NCBI GenBank assembly: GCA_037127315.1
Contig: JBBBDQ010001454.1
Span: forward strand, 548,501-612,500
From: Ascarosepion bandense
Taxonomy: Eukaryota; Mollusca; Cephalopoda; Sepiida; Sepiidae
Direction: 5' to 3'
Length of the DNA: 64,000 bases
Under the pieces are notes generated by a model. It ran no database searches, had not been told where the DNA came from, and was given only the letters and a program-made list of their open reading frames with translations. Position numbers and translations under genes: made by a program. Below, one piece after another: positions 47,082 to 56,279 of the stretch (the stretch's first letter is position 1; each line of letters starts with the position of its first letter).

Positions 47082-47540
47082 AAATCTTGTGGATTGCTGC
47101 TACAGAATTACAAAGAACTGGACCAGATTTCCACAGGCGGGAAATGCGAGAGAGGAAGCTGCAGGAGTAGAATTGTCGTCTGCATTTGGCTAACCTGACT
47201 GTGAATGGGTGGGACCCAGTTGCCAGTCTGGTTGAACGGGTAAACACCTGTTGAGGAGGCATCAGTGACTTAAGCTCATCCGAGCAGAAGCCATGAAAGT
47301 ATTTATAGAAGAGACAGAGGGAGGCCACATTTCGACGATGGGAAAGTGGCTGCAGTCGAGTCGCCAGATCAGTACCTATCACATTACAGACTCTCCTTTG
47401 GAGCTTGTCAAGAACACTGAGGAGAACGGCAGGGGCACCTGACCATAAATGGCAGCACTACTCCATGCACGGACGGATGGTTGACTTGTATCTATGCAGG
47501 ATGGATTCAGGTGGAAAAAACATCCTGGATTGACATAGTG
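47082..47540 (-). pseudogene. CR1/Jockey-like LINE C-terminal block, - strand
   Basis: 47382-47080 is open: GTDLATRLQPLSHRRNVASL, CLFYKYFHGFCSDELKSLMP, TRSTRLATGSHPFTVRLAK and FLSRISRLWKSGP. This is the conserved C-terminal region of CR1/Jockey-like elements. Upstream on the - strand (47540-47390) decayed LVRCPCRSPQ- and CHLWSGAPAVL-like blocks can be made out. No RT part. Same family as 56490-57880. Confidence 0.8.
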
Positions 47541-47559
47541 ACCCAATCTTCTTAGCAGT

Positions 47560-48480
47560 GATTAAAACAAAAAAAAAAAGATAAGAGAAAACATAACATG
47601 ATGACTCTCAACAGCAGCAACTATAAATATGGAGATCACATATTCTTTCTTGAGGAAAGAATAAAGCAATAATCAAGATATTGACATTCCACATTGAACA
47701 AAAGGAAAGGTAGGAAGCCTATCATCAATACTGGAAAGGGCATAAATAATGACTGCACTTGAAAAACTTTTTTCCTAAAAATGAGTTTTAACGGAAAGAT
47801 ATTTTAACCTATAACTGTCAGGGAATGCTGAATGTTTCTTTATAAGAAAATGGCTAATATTAGTATTACAATATATGCTTTACTACTGAACTATTTTATA
47901 AATTTGGTAAATATACTTGTTTATATTAAAATTGTTTTTTTTTTCCTATAGATCCATTTTAAATTTACAATTGTGTTTTCAAAGGCTTATTAGAGATTTC
48001 AGGGTAAATGTTTTTTATCAAAACTTCTATCAAAATATTTAATATTTTTGTCTTTCTGTTTTCATTCAAGTGTACCAACCATATCACACAATAAAATGTC
48101 TAAATTAAAAAAAAATGTTTAACCAGTAAATGTGAAGGTTACTCAGATCTTAGAAACAAAAATCAGATTTAAGATTAAAATCAAAACCTTTTCTTAAAAT
48201 CTTAACTAACAAAGTTAACCAAAGAATGTTTGGTGGAGTGGAGAGATGAGGAGAAAGTTGGACAATAAATTAAAAAAAAGTTCATCAAAGAAACTTGACA
48301 CGCCTGTTGAATAATTTAAGATGAAGTCTACTTCTGGGCAAAATCATCCTAAAACTTATCCAATTAATGCTGTATCTTTCTTGGCATTCTTCAAGAAACC
48401 TGTTGTTCTTGCCTAACATTTTTAGTATTATCATTTACATTACAGTATTACCATTACTATTTAGTATTACCATTTAACCA
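47560..48480. other. Unannotated AT-rich stretch upstream of LINE tail
   Basis: No features recognised. Confidence 0.45.
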
Positions 48481-48494
48481 AACAATTTTATGAC

Positions 48495-48750
48495 ATAAGA
48501 CAGCTGAAGTCCCTGTTACATGTAATGTGGAAAGAGGGCTTGGAGAAACTGATATTCACTGATCAGATAGGGGAAATGAGAGACAGATGAAAGCAACATG
48601 TAACATACTTGATGGGCTTGGGGAAACTGATTTCAGAACGGGGTTTGGGAGAAGTAACAGGAGAAGCATGTTAAGAGCTACTAGGGATAGGGAGATGTGG
48701 AAGGCCAGGATTGCTTATATTCTGAAGGGACATGGCACATAGAAGAAAAT
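48495..48750 (+). pseudogene. LINE 3' end, hairpin-tail family
   Basis: 'cagctgaagtccctgttaca', 'gagggcttggagaaactgat', 'acatacttgatgggcttggg', 'gttaagagctactagggata' and the end 'gtggaaggccaggattgctt' with atattc-tgaag-ggacat. It stops about 160 bp before the acceptor of the SNX14-like PX exon. Confidence 0.75.
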
Positions 48751-48914
48751 GGTTAGACATTGAAAACAAAAATATTCTTAAAAGATAATATATCTTATAC
48801 ACTGACATGGCTGTATGGCTTATGTTCAGATTCCCGACTTTCAAATAAATTCTCTTTCTCATAAATATATATAGGCAAAATTGCAATTTTGTTTTCTTTT
48901 TTTTTCTTTTACAG

Positions 48915-49113
48915 TCTTGTAGTTCTCTGGAAGATGAAATATCATATGACAATTTCTATGATTGGTCATTAAATCGTGAGTGTCCACTGCATGACTTGAG
49001 TACATGGCGTGTCACCATTCCACGCATTGGCGGCCGACCAGATCCTGACAACAACCGAAAGTTGTTTTTTGTTTTTATCATTGATGTGCACCGAGTTGAC
49101 GTTTCATCAGATG
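48915..49113 (+). CDS. SNX14: Internal exon, start of PX domain of a SNX14-like sorting nexin
   Basis: A 199-bp exon sits between acceptor ttttacag and donor gtaagt. It starts in phase 0 and ends with one base of a split codon (66 codons plus 1). The peptide has an acidic, aromatic N-terminal part (LEDEISYDNFYDW), then WRVTIPRI, a short polar insert (GGRPDPDNNRK) and the strand LFFVFIIDVHRVDV. This order, a W-x-VTIP strand, a charged loop, then a hydrophobic strand ending in (I)DV-R, is what I recall for the first two beta strands of the SNX14 PX domain, which acts in endosome/ER lipid handling. The phosphoinositide-binding part would lie in later exons, not found in this window. Another RGS-PX sorting nexin (SNX13 or SNX25) is possible but fits less well. 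The base composition is clearly richer in GC than the flanks. Confidence 0.68.
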
Positions 49114-49484
49114 GTAAGTACACTCTGATTCATTTGTTTGTGTTAAGCTTCTCCATCATTTTAACAAAATTAGTCAAATTTAAATTGAAATCTGCGCTTC
49201 TATTAGCAAATACATTTGGAATAAGTATACTCACAAAATGCTGGAAAGAAAATGATACTCATGATTTTATGATAAGAGCAATATAGGGTTGTTACTAGTG
49301 CTTGTTGATAAAAATGTAACACTTTTTTCCCATTTAAGTTTATTTATTTATATATAATTTTATTGTATTACACTTTTTAGTATGTATAGTTCATTTTGTG
49401 TGAGTGCAATTTTTTATTTCTATTCTTAAAATTCTGGTACTTCTGCAAGATATTTAGAGATTCTTGATAAAATTAAAAAAAAAG

Positions 49485-49870
49485 AATCTGGAATGTTAGT
49501 GGTCCTGATCTTGCATCCTGGCTTCAGTGACTCCATAATGTACATTCCCTGTGCCTTTTCTATAACCACTTTCATAGTAATTGTTCTGATGAACTTTCCT
49601 CTATCTTACCTATGAATTTATGAATTGAAGCAAAGTACTACAGTGGGTGTAAGGTGTCATCATTTTCAGTTGAAATGGTCAGATGTAAGTTCTTTGCTAA
49701 CAGTTTCTTTCACCTGTGAAACTTTGATCTTCAAAAGTTTCAATGAATATAGATTGTTATCTACTTTCTTGTTGATTCCTCTTTTATTGTTCTCACTTTT
49801 TAATAGTGTTTTTCTTATTCTTTCATATTCAACAATTCTTTGTGTTTTAGTGGCTTTTTTTTACCTTGCT
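49485..49870 (+). pseudogene. CR1/Jockey-like LINE 3' end
   Basis: Short frames read RIWNVSGPDLA and HNVHSLCLFYNHFHSNCSDE, matching the C-terminal block. The following AT-rich part ('ttgatcttcaaaagtttcaa', 'ttttctcactttttaatagt', 'attctttcatattcaacaat') matches 63640-63790, so this is the element's 3' UTR. The apparent 130-codon ORF at 49625-50017 lies over this UTR and is not a gene. Confidence 0.7.
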
Positions 49871-50385
49871 TTAATTGAAACAAAAAATGATACGTACTGC
49901 TATGTTTTGATCTGTTTTAGAGGAAAAATATTTGTTGCGATCAAGCAACAAGTGCCTGCCAGTGGTGATTGTTTTTGCTTTCTTTTCAAATTCACTACTG
50001 AAATTTATAAAAGATGAATTTTCTAAAGGACCAGAAAAATATCTGCTAAGGACACAGTCATGGAAACTAGTAGGTGCTTGATAGATGTTGGGGGTCATTT
50101 AGTTTTTGAAGAAAATTTCTCAGTCTCCACCGCACCAAGCTTATTAAACACACTGTTTATTAATTTTTCAATTTTTTTCTCCCCAGGGCTCAAATAGGGC
50201 ACAGTAATTATTATTTTTGATTCAATTTTTTACTTGCATGCTTTTTATGATTGCTTTGTTTAAAATGTTATATATTCATTTTCTCTTTTATTCTTTCCAG
50301 AATTATCACGTTCCATTCTTTAATAAATCTAATGCTTCTTTAATTGTTGATCCTTTAAATGATTTTCCAACCTCATTGTTTTATT
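49871..50385. other. Unannotated stretch before the Helitron
   Basis: The piece 50110-50340 shares blocks with 51215-51365 on the other side of the Helitron ('agcttattaa', 'ttctcttttattctttccag'), perhaps one older repeat split or two copies. Confidence 0.45.
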
Positions 50386-50388
50386 AAG

Positions 50389-51090
50389 ACTCTCTCTAAT
50401 ATCTAAACTTATTTATAAATGGAACTTTGTGTGTCTGTTACCTATAGACTTGGAAACGGCTGAACCGATTTTCTTGAAAATTTACACAGTTGTACTATAA
50501 GCATCTGCGAGTGTTCTTAGCTAGGTTTTGTGTTGTGGTACCCTCGATAAATATCAATAATCAAAAAAATAGGGTGATAGAAGGAGTGGTCCGATTTTAA
50601 TCAAATTTGATACACTCATAGACAAAGACATAAGAAACAATGTTCAGAAGTTTCAAGGTTGCAGTTCTTACAATAGTGCAAAAAATCGATAACATATATA
50701 CAAAAAGGCAAGATGTTTGTGTGTGTGTCTGTTTATCTGCCTGTATGTCTGTATTTTTTTCATCCCTTTTATTTTAGTTTTTGCTTTGGGTTTGGCTCTA
50801 AGTAGGTATAATTGTAGTTCTAAGTCTCAGCCATGATACCATTTAAGAGATCTTATTTAGCTTTCAAAATTCAGTTTACGACAAAAAAAACTTATTTGAT
50901 ATCGATAACAGGAAATCAAAATTTGACTTACATCCATTCATTTTTCTTTCAGTCTACGGTTTCACTTTAACTGGAAGCAACTATTACTTTTTAGTCTTTT
51001 GAACCAACGTCCAAAGAGTCTGAGCTCCAGGACCATGGATTAATTTTAAAGCTTTCATTACACCCAAGCAACGCTGGGCTATACTGCTAG
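50389..51090 (+). mobile_element. Non-autonomous Helitron
   Basis: 5' end TCTCTCTAATATCTAAACTT. Near it lies 'aacggctgaaccgattttct' followed by 'tgaaaatttacaca', a block I recognise from the 5' part of many animal Helitrons. The 3' end is 'acccaagcaacgctgggcta' then tactgCTAG, that is, a short GC hairpin (CCCAaGC/GCtGGG) about 10 bases before CTAG, followed by T (ttgaaaa), as expected for insertion between A and T. Length is about 700 bp with no Rep/helicase coding, so it would depend on another element. The exact 5' base is uncertain by a few positions. Confidence 0.78.
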
Positions 51091-51535
51091 TTGAAAATAA
51101 ATCAAATCTACCTAATTATTAAGACCCTCACCTTGCATTAGTCATCTAAGAGTAAAAAAGTTTAGATGAAATCAGTAAGGTGCCCAATAGAAATGGGCTT
51201 CATATATGTTTTTTCAATGAAATTTTCTGCTCCTCAGCCTAAGCTTATTAAGATGATTCCATTTATTACTTTTGCATTCCCCCTACCTACCCTGAGCTGA
51301 CAGAGAAATTAAAAAAGTAGTGTATTCATTGTTCTCTTTTATTCTTTCCAGAATTACTCTTTAACTTCAGTTTTTTCTTTATTCATCACTGCTGTAGCCA
51401 AGTATTGAACTCATGCTGGGTCAAGTCACTGGGTCTAACCAATGCTTTTATAACAAAGTTCTGTTCAACTATAAAGAAATGCAAGTCAGTCAAAGTAATG
51501 TTTGGATCATAGTAAAAATTTGTCTATACTTCTGA
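51091..51535. other. Unannotated stretch after the Helitron
   Basis: No gene. Contains the block shared with 50110-50340. Confidence 0.45.
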
Positions 51536-51541
51536 GATGAG

Positions 51542-51756
51542 GTAGTATTTACATTATTTATATTGTTTGAATTGTTGTTCTCATCTTTATTGCCATGTTT
51601 ATGTTGTTTGCATGCTCCAGTTTGAGGTTCATCAAAATGTAGGGTTTGCTTTGAAATTCCTAGCATCTGAAGAAAGCCACAGTGTACAATGATTGAAACA
51701 TCATAAACATGGCAATAAAGATGAGACAACAGTTCAAATGATGTAAATAACATAGC
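51542..51756. repeat. Foldback element, same family as 12427-12901
   Basis: The left arm 51542-51615 ('gtatttacattatttatatt', 'ctcatctttattgccatgtt') and right arm 51680-51756 ('aacatggcaataaagatgag', 'aaatgatgtaaataac') are reverse complements with scattered mismatches. The right arm carries 'atctgaagaaagccacagtg' and 'gattgaaacatcataa', also found in the 12.4-kb foldback. Confidence 0.78.
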
Positions 51757-53445
51757 AAAAATGTTTGCATTTTTAATTTTAAATTTACATGTTTGGCTTT
51801 TCTTTTTTCTAAGTAAAATTTATCTAAAAGCTTACTTTTCACCATATTCTAGTCTGTTCCAATGAAATTAGCTAAAAGAATAAACAAGTTATTTTAATTC
51901 AGACAGTATAAATCAAGTTGCTAAAATTTTTTTTTCATGTAAAATTTTTAACGGTGATTCTATAAAAATTACTGCAAGCATTTCCAGCTGCCATGTTGGA
52001 ATAAAAAAATAATTAAATGAAATGACATGTGTTTGTATAGAAAAAAATGAATATTTTTAAATATGTAATACTTGATAAAAATAGATTCTTAAGGATGAAT
52101 TCAAATTTTTCTATTTGTTTTATATTAAATATCTTTTCTCAATCTATTGGCTGCATTCTAAAATCCAAATCAGAAGTTAAATTTTTGCAGTCAAATTAAT
52201 GAAGAATTGTTTTTGCATCATATTGATTACCAGCAGCGTACTGAAAATTTATAACCAACAGGTTTTTCCAATTATTAAATGCAATCAAGCAGGAATAGAT
52301 ATTTTGTTCTGGTTTAAACATAGTTTATTTTCTTTGTTTATTATAGAAATCTATCAGAACCTATCTTTAGTCATTTCCTTTATCATATAAACCAAAGTTG
52401 TAAGAAACAACTTAGTGCAGTAGACATTTTGACAGCAACTTTGCTGAATAACGATCATCCATCAATATTGATCACTGATTGGATAGGTTTATTCAAATTA
52501 AGAATAATTACGTCTTGGCAAATTACTTGGTCATTCTGCTGAATGCCTCAAAGGGGTTAAGATGTTGTAAGAATTGAAGAAATGTAAACAAATTCAGAAA
52601 AATGGTTTCTTTCACCACCTCCTTCAGTATAATCTTAGAGTTTGTTTCATCTCAAAGATTTCAATGTGTTAGACATGAATTATCTGCTTGTCTTCAGCAG
52701 TTTTCTATAATTTGTCTTTCCCATGATTTACTTCTTTTCTTGTATACTGACATATAAACTCTTTACTATACAATGTCACATTAGTTATAGGCTTTGTCCA
52801 CATTAATGTATACATTCACTTCGGCTTTTCTTTCTTGCCATTAGAGAAAAGCTTTAGATTTCTTCAGCTACTGTTATGTCAAACTCAGGGATTTAAACAC
52901 TAGTATTTTTCTGTTAGTTCAGTTAAGTAATGTGCCCATTGATTTTGTTTTAATTTTTATTAACAGTCAAATTTTTTAACAACTAATGATTTTGCTTTAT
53001 CAGCTTTTAAATGAGGTTGGGGGGGGCAGAAAAGGAGCTTTTTCAAAAATATCTCTAATGTTTGGTCAGATTTTGAGAAATGGATCAGGCTGAGAACATT
53101 TTTGGTACTTCTTCCTATTATGTGGGCATACAGACCCTGTAAACATGTTGGTTTGCTTCCCTGAGGAAGTGGTGGTGGGAGGGTATCTTCAGGTTTATTT
53201 TCTGTCTCTCTTGTAATCAACATATGGGGATGCATCATGTAAAATTCAGCTGAATGACATTTGGGACAAAGGATGAAAGAATTTTCTGATAAGATTGTTG
53301 ACTCTGAGATTGCTTTTTTTTTAATCTTGCCTGTATGAAGCAAGATTACCATACCAATAACAATAGAAACATTATTTATTCTATAGGATTAGAAAATAGC
53401 AACAATAATGTATAAAGAAGTCTTTATCATTTAAAGTTATTTAGT
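51757..53445. other. Unannotated AT-rich stretch
   Basis: No exon matching the next part of the PX domain was found here. Confidence 0.5.
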
Positions 53446-53453
53446 TCTTTCTT

Positions 53454-53485
<32 letters not shown>

Positions 53486-53486
53486 A
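53446..53486. repeat. (CTAT)n microsatellite
   Basis: About nine tetranucleotide units. Confidence 0.95.
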
Positions 53487-53936
53487 CCTCTAAGATGTTA
53501 GTATGACCAAGAGACTACATGACAAATGACCTAAAAAAAACGGTGTATGTGGGGGGGGGGCATACTAATAATAAAAAAATCCCAAATCAAGAAAAACCTT
53601 AGAAAGAGGAAAAGACCAAAAGTAGTAAATAGCAGTTATCAATGCCCAGGCTATCCAGACAGAGCAAAAGATGCTTGATAGCATCAACCTTCAATGGGGC
53701 AGAGCTAAAATTGCTACACAAGTCTCAATCTTTAGGTTACCAGAATGCTAATAAAAGGAGGGACGTATCATTTATACTTGCATGCATTAATGATGTAACT
53801 CTTCATTAGGAGGGTGGATCTGTATATCAGTTGTTTTGATATATAGTGTAAGTGGTTTAAACTAATGGATATATATTCCACAGTTTGGTATTTACTTTTT
53901 AAAATATTCAATACAAAAGTAAAGCATAGATAATAA

Positions 53937-54086
53937 CATACTGTAACTTAAAAGGTATTAAGTTTTGGTGTTCAATACACTATTATTAGGCAGTGAAATG
54001 TGGTTAATTTACTCAGTCGTATACATTTTACTACCTGATTATGGTGTACTGAACATTGAAACTTATAGCTTTTAAGTTGCTGCATG
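53937..54086. repeat. Foldback with 65-bp arms
   Basis: The left arm 53937-54001 ('aacttaaaaggtattaagtt', 'caatacactattattagg') pairs with the right arm 54023-54086 ('ctgattatggtgtactgaac', 'cttatagcttttaagttg'). The loop is 21 bases. Confidence 0.8.
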
Positions 54087-54089
54087 CAA

Positions 54090-55205
54090 ATATAATATAA
54101 AATATTCAGAAGGAAAGTCAACACATAGTTAAATGGTTATAAGTCAAGATTTATTTTGACAATGAATAAATATTACATACTTATTCAGACCATTGAAAAA
54201 TAAGTTCACTCAGAATATTTTAAAAAACATTTTTAACAGAAGAAATGAGACTTGCATTATTTAAACTGGAAATAAATTGTGAATAGATACATCAGATCAC
54301 ACATATAGCATAACACAGACTCAGGAATAAATCGCACATACGCAAAACAAGTCTCATGAGAAAATATATACATACACAAAAATAAATAATAAACAGATAC
54401 AAAAAAAGGAATACAGACAAATTGTATACACTAAATCACACAATTATATAAAACTGTATAGAATATATACTCATGCAACATAAAGAAGAAAGATAAGAAT
54501 AGACATTTAAGTCTACAGGCATAAATGACTAGAAAGACAAGAAGGGGTAAGAGAAGGAAAAAACAAAGCAGACAAAATACATTACAGTCATAAATAATAA
54601 ATTACACAAACAAAAAAATAAAAAAATTAAAGATAAAAATTATCTTTTCAGAGACCTTTTCAAAAGATTCTCTTCAAACATTTCACTTTCTTTAAAAGTC
54701 TCTTCAAAAAAAGTTTTACAATCTTCCTAAAATATAAAAAAAAAATGTTGCCAAAAAAGTTTACAAGAGAAAATATTATACTGAAATTACAAATGCATAA
54801 AATAATATATATAATTACAAAGGAGCTATTGTGGTAAAAAGCCATATCACAAAAACATCAATTTTCAGCTGATTTAAGTATAGAGAAATAAATCAAAGTA
54901 AAAACGTTAAGTACTAAAGTAAATTAACCAAAAAAAAAAAACCTAATGATAATGAAAACTAAAAACTAAAAATAATAATAGCAATAAAATTATTAAAAAA
55001 TGATAATTAATTAAAAAATATATATATATAAAATATAACTAAAAAAAATTATAAAAAAGAAAATAGGATGGTAAAATAATAAAAATGAAAATAAGATAAA
55101 GAAAAGATTAAGAAATGAATGAATCAATTGTCGAAATAAATCATGATTTATAACCACTTAACTATATGTTGAGTTTCCCTCTCAATATTTTATAATGCTC
55201 TGGAA
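54090..55205. repeat. Inverted-repeat-bounded element of about 1.1 kb
   Basis: 54090-54170 ('gtcaacacatagttaaatgg', 'ttataagtcaagatttat') is the reverse complement of 55133-55205 ('aaataaatcatgatttataa', 'ccacttaactatatgttgag'). The about 960 bp between them is A-rich without coding potential. It adjoins the foldback 53937-54086, so the two may be parts of one nested structure. Confidence 0.6.
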
Positions 55206-55278
55206 AATATTCTTTGAGCTCTCTATCTTTATCTAATTAATAATTTATATTAATTGAATAAAATCTTTAGACTATTCC

Positions 55279-55280
<2 letters not shown>

Positions 55281-55328
<48 letters not shown>
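55281..55328. repeat. TA microsatellite
   Basis: About 48 bp of TA, immediately at the end of the hammerhead-bearing repeat. Confidence 0.95.
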
Positions 55329-55331
<3 letters not shown>

Positions 55332-55356
55332 AAACAAAATTCCGATGTTCAAATTC

Positions 55357-55412
55357 GTTGAATAGCGATTTCTACGAGAAAAAACTCTCGCGTCCTCAGC
55401 AACAAACTTTAT
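55357..55412 (-). ncRNA. Hammerhead-ribozyme-like motif, copy 2 (core intact)
   Basis: - strand: stem I AAGTTTGTTG paired with CAACGAATTT (10 pairs with G-T wobbles), core CTGAGGA (C-U-G-A-N-G-A), stem II CGCGAG...CTCGTA (one end mismatch), core GAA, helix III AT-CGCT-AT, then T as the nucleotide before the expected cleavage, and CAAC. All invariant core bases of a type I hammerhead are present. H17 is U, which is allowed but not the best. Very short helix III is known for hammerheads of Penelope-like elements and retrozymes. Confidence 0.62.
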
Positions 55413-55504
55413 TCCTTTAATTTTCTGTGATGAAAATTTTTTTGGACTTCTGCCGGTATATCTTTGTTCATTTTCTCATTTGTTTCTTTTTTTTTTTTTT
55501 TTAA

Positions 55505-55570
55505 TAAACTTTGTTGTTGAGGATGCGAGAATTTTTTCTTGTAGGAATGGCTACTCAACGAATTTGAACA
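55505..55570 (+). ncRNA. Hammerhead-ribozyme-like motif, copy 3 (decayed core)
   Basis: + strand: stem I TTTGTTG/CAACGAA, core TTGAGGA (C3 changed), a fully paired 8-bp stem II TGCGAGAA/TTCTTGTA, GGA instead of GAA, and helix III AT-GGCT-AC. Two core changes and the broken A-U pair make it inactive, but stem II still pairs by wobble and compensation relative to copy 2. Confidence 0.5.
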
Positions 55571-55806
55571 TCGGAATTTTGTTTTATTTTATAATTGGCT
55601 TTGTAATTTGAATGTAAATCGGATTTTTGAGATTTACCTACCTGCTTTTCCTTTTGGATTAAAGTTATATAAAAATATATATCGTGTTGTGATAATGTTT
55701 AGTGCAAAGATTTTTATTTTCAGTAGTTTTACTGATAAAAGATATTTAGGCAGCAGGTTTTTTAATCATGAAGTGCTCAATATCGAGGTAGAGATAGGGC
55801 GTTGAT

Positions 55807-56251
55807 AGGATTATTGCAGAGAAGTTTGTCACTTAAGTGAGCAGGTTCATGCCAACTTCAAAGTTTCATGAGGACACCATCTGCACTCTTGTCACATTTT
55901 TTACTTGGAGCTTGATGTAATTTGATATTTTGTAGTAGGAGTGGTTTACTGGTGGTCATTTGTTTTTTATTGTTTTTGCTGTGTTGATTTCTTTTTATTG
56001 TTGTATTATTTGCAGTTGGTTGATTTTCTTTTTATTGTGCAGGTGTTTGTGATTATTATCAAATTAACCAACAGTAGTGGTTTATTATCAATTAATCACC
56101 AGTAGACCACTCTTATAATAAAATAAATCATATCAAGCTACATAAAAAATCTAGTCCTGATGAGTGACGACATCATAACAGTGTACTCCCAATACTTCCA
56201 AGTTGCTATGAACTTGCCCAGTTAAGTGGCAAACTTCTCTGCATTAATCTT
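55807..56251. repeat. Long palindromic foldback, about 220-bp arms
   Basis: The left half starts 'ttgcagagaagtttgtcact', and the right half ends 'aagtggcaaacttctctgca'. Internally, 'cttgatgtaatttgatattt' and 'gtggtttactggtggtcatt' on the left pair with 'aatcaccagtagaccactc' and 'catatcaagctacat' on the right. Centre near 56030. A TA run follows the right end. No coding. Confidence 0.8.
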
Positions 56252-56279
56252 ATATATATATATATTCAATCATTTCACC

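Larger units (their letters stand above)
14268..48914 (+). other. Giant intron of the SNX14-like gene filled with transposon debris
   Basis: The 34,647-bp interval between the two phase-compatible exons begins gtaagt and ends with a polypyrimidine tract and acag. I found no further convincing exon in it. It contains LINE 3' ends, a Penelope-like element, SINEs, a Ty3/Gypsy element, microsatellites and foldbacks, listed separately. If a small exon was missed, the interval would be two or more introns. Confidence 0.5.
55329..55675. repeat. Repeat with inverted hammerhead-bearing ends
   Basis: The left arm 55329-55413 and right arm 55496-55596 are reverse complements (left 'aaaattccgatgttcaaatt', right 'aatttgaacatcggaatttt') separated by about 80 bp ending in a T run. 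The outer block 'gagatttacctacctgcttt' / 'ccttttggattaaagttata' after the right arm matches 41435-41485. Confidence 0.75.

Noticed and set aside
49625..50017. 130-codon open frame on the + strand right after the PX exon
   Set aside because: It starts inside a CR1-like LINE 3' UTR shared with 63640-63790, is rich in hydrophobic low-complexity residues, and lacks the PX continuation or a phase-1 acceptor.
56157..56225. Exact CTGATGA in the 56-kb palindrome as another hammerhead
   Set aside because: No GAA at a plausible distance with a stem II, and the sequence is explained by the palindrome.
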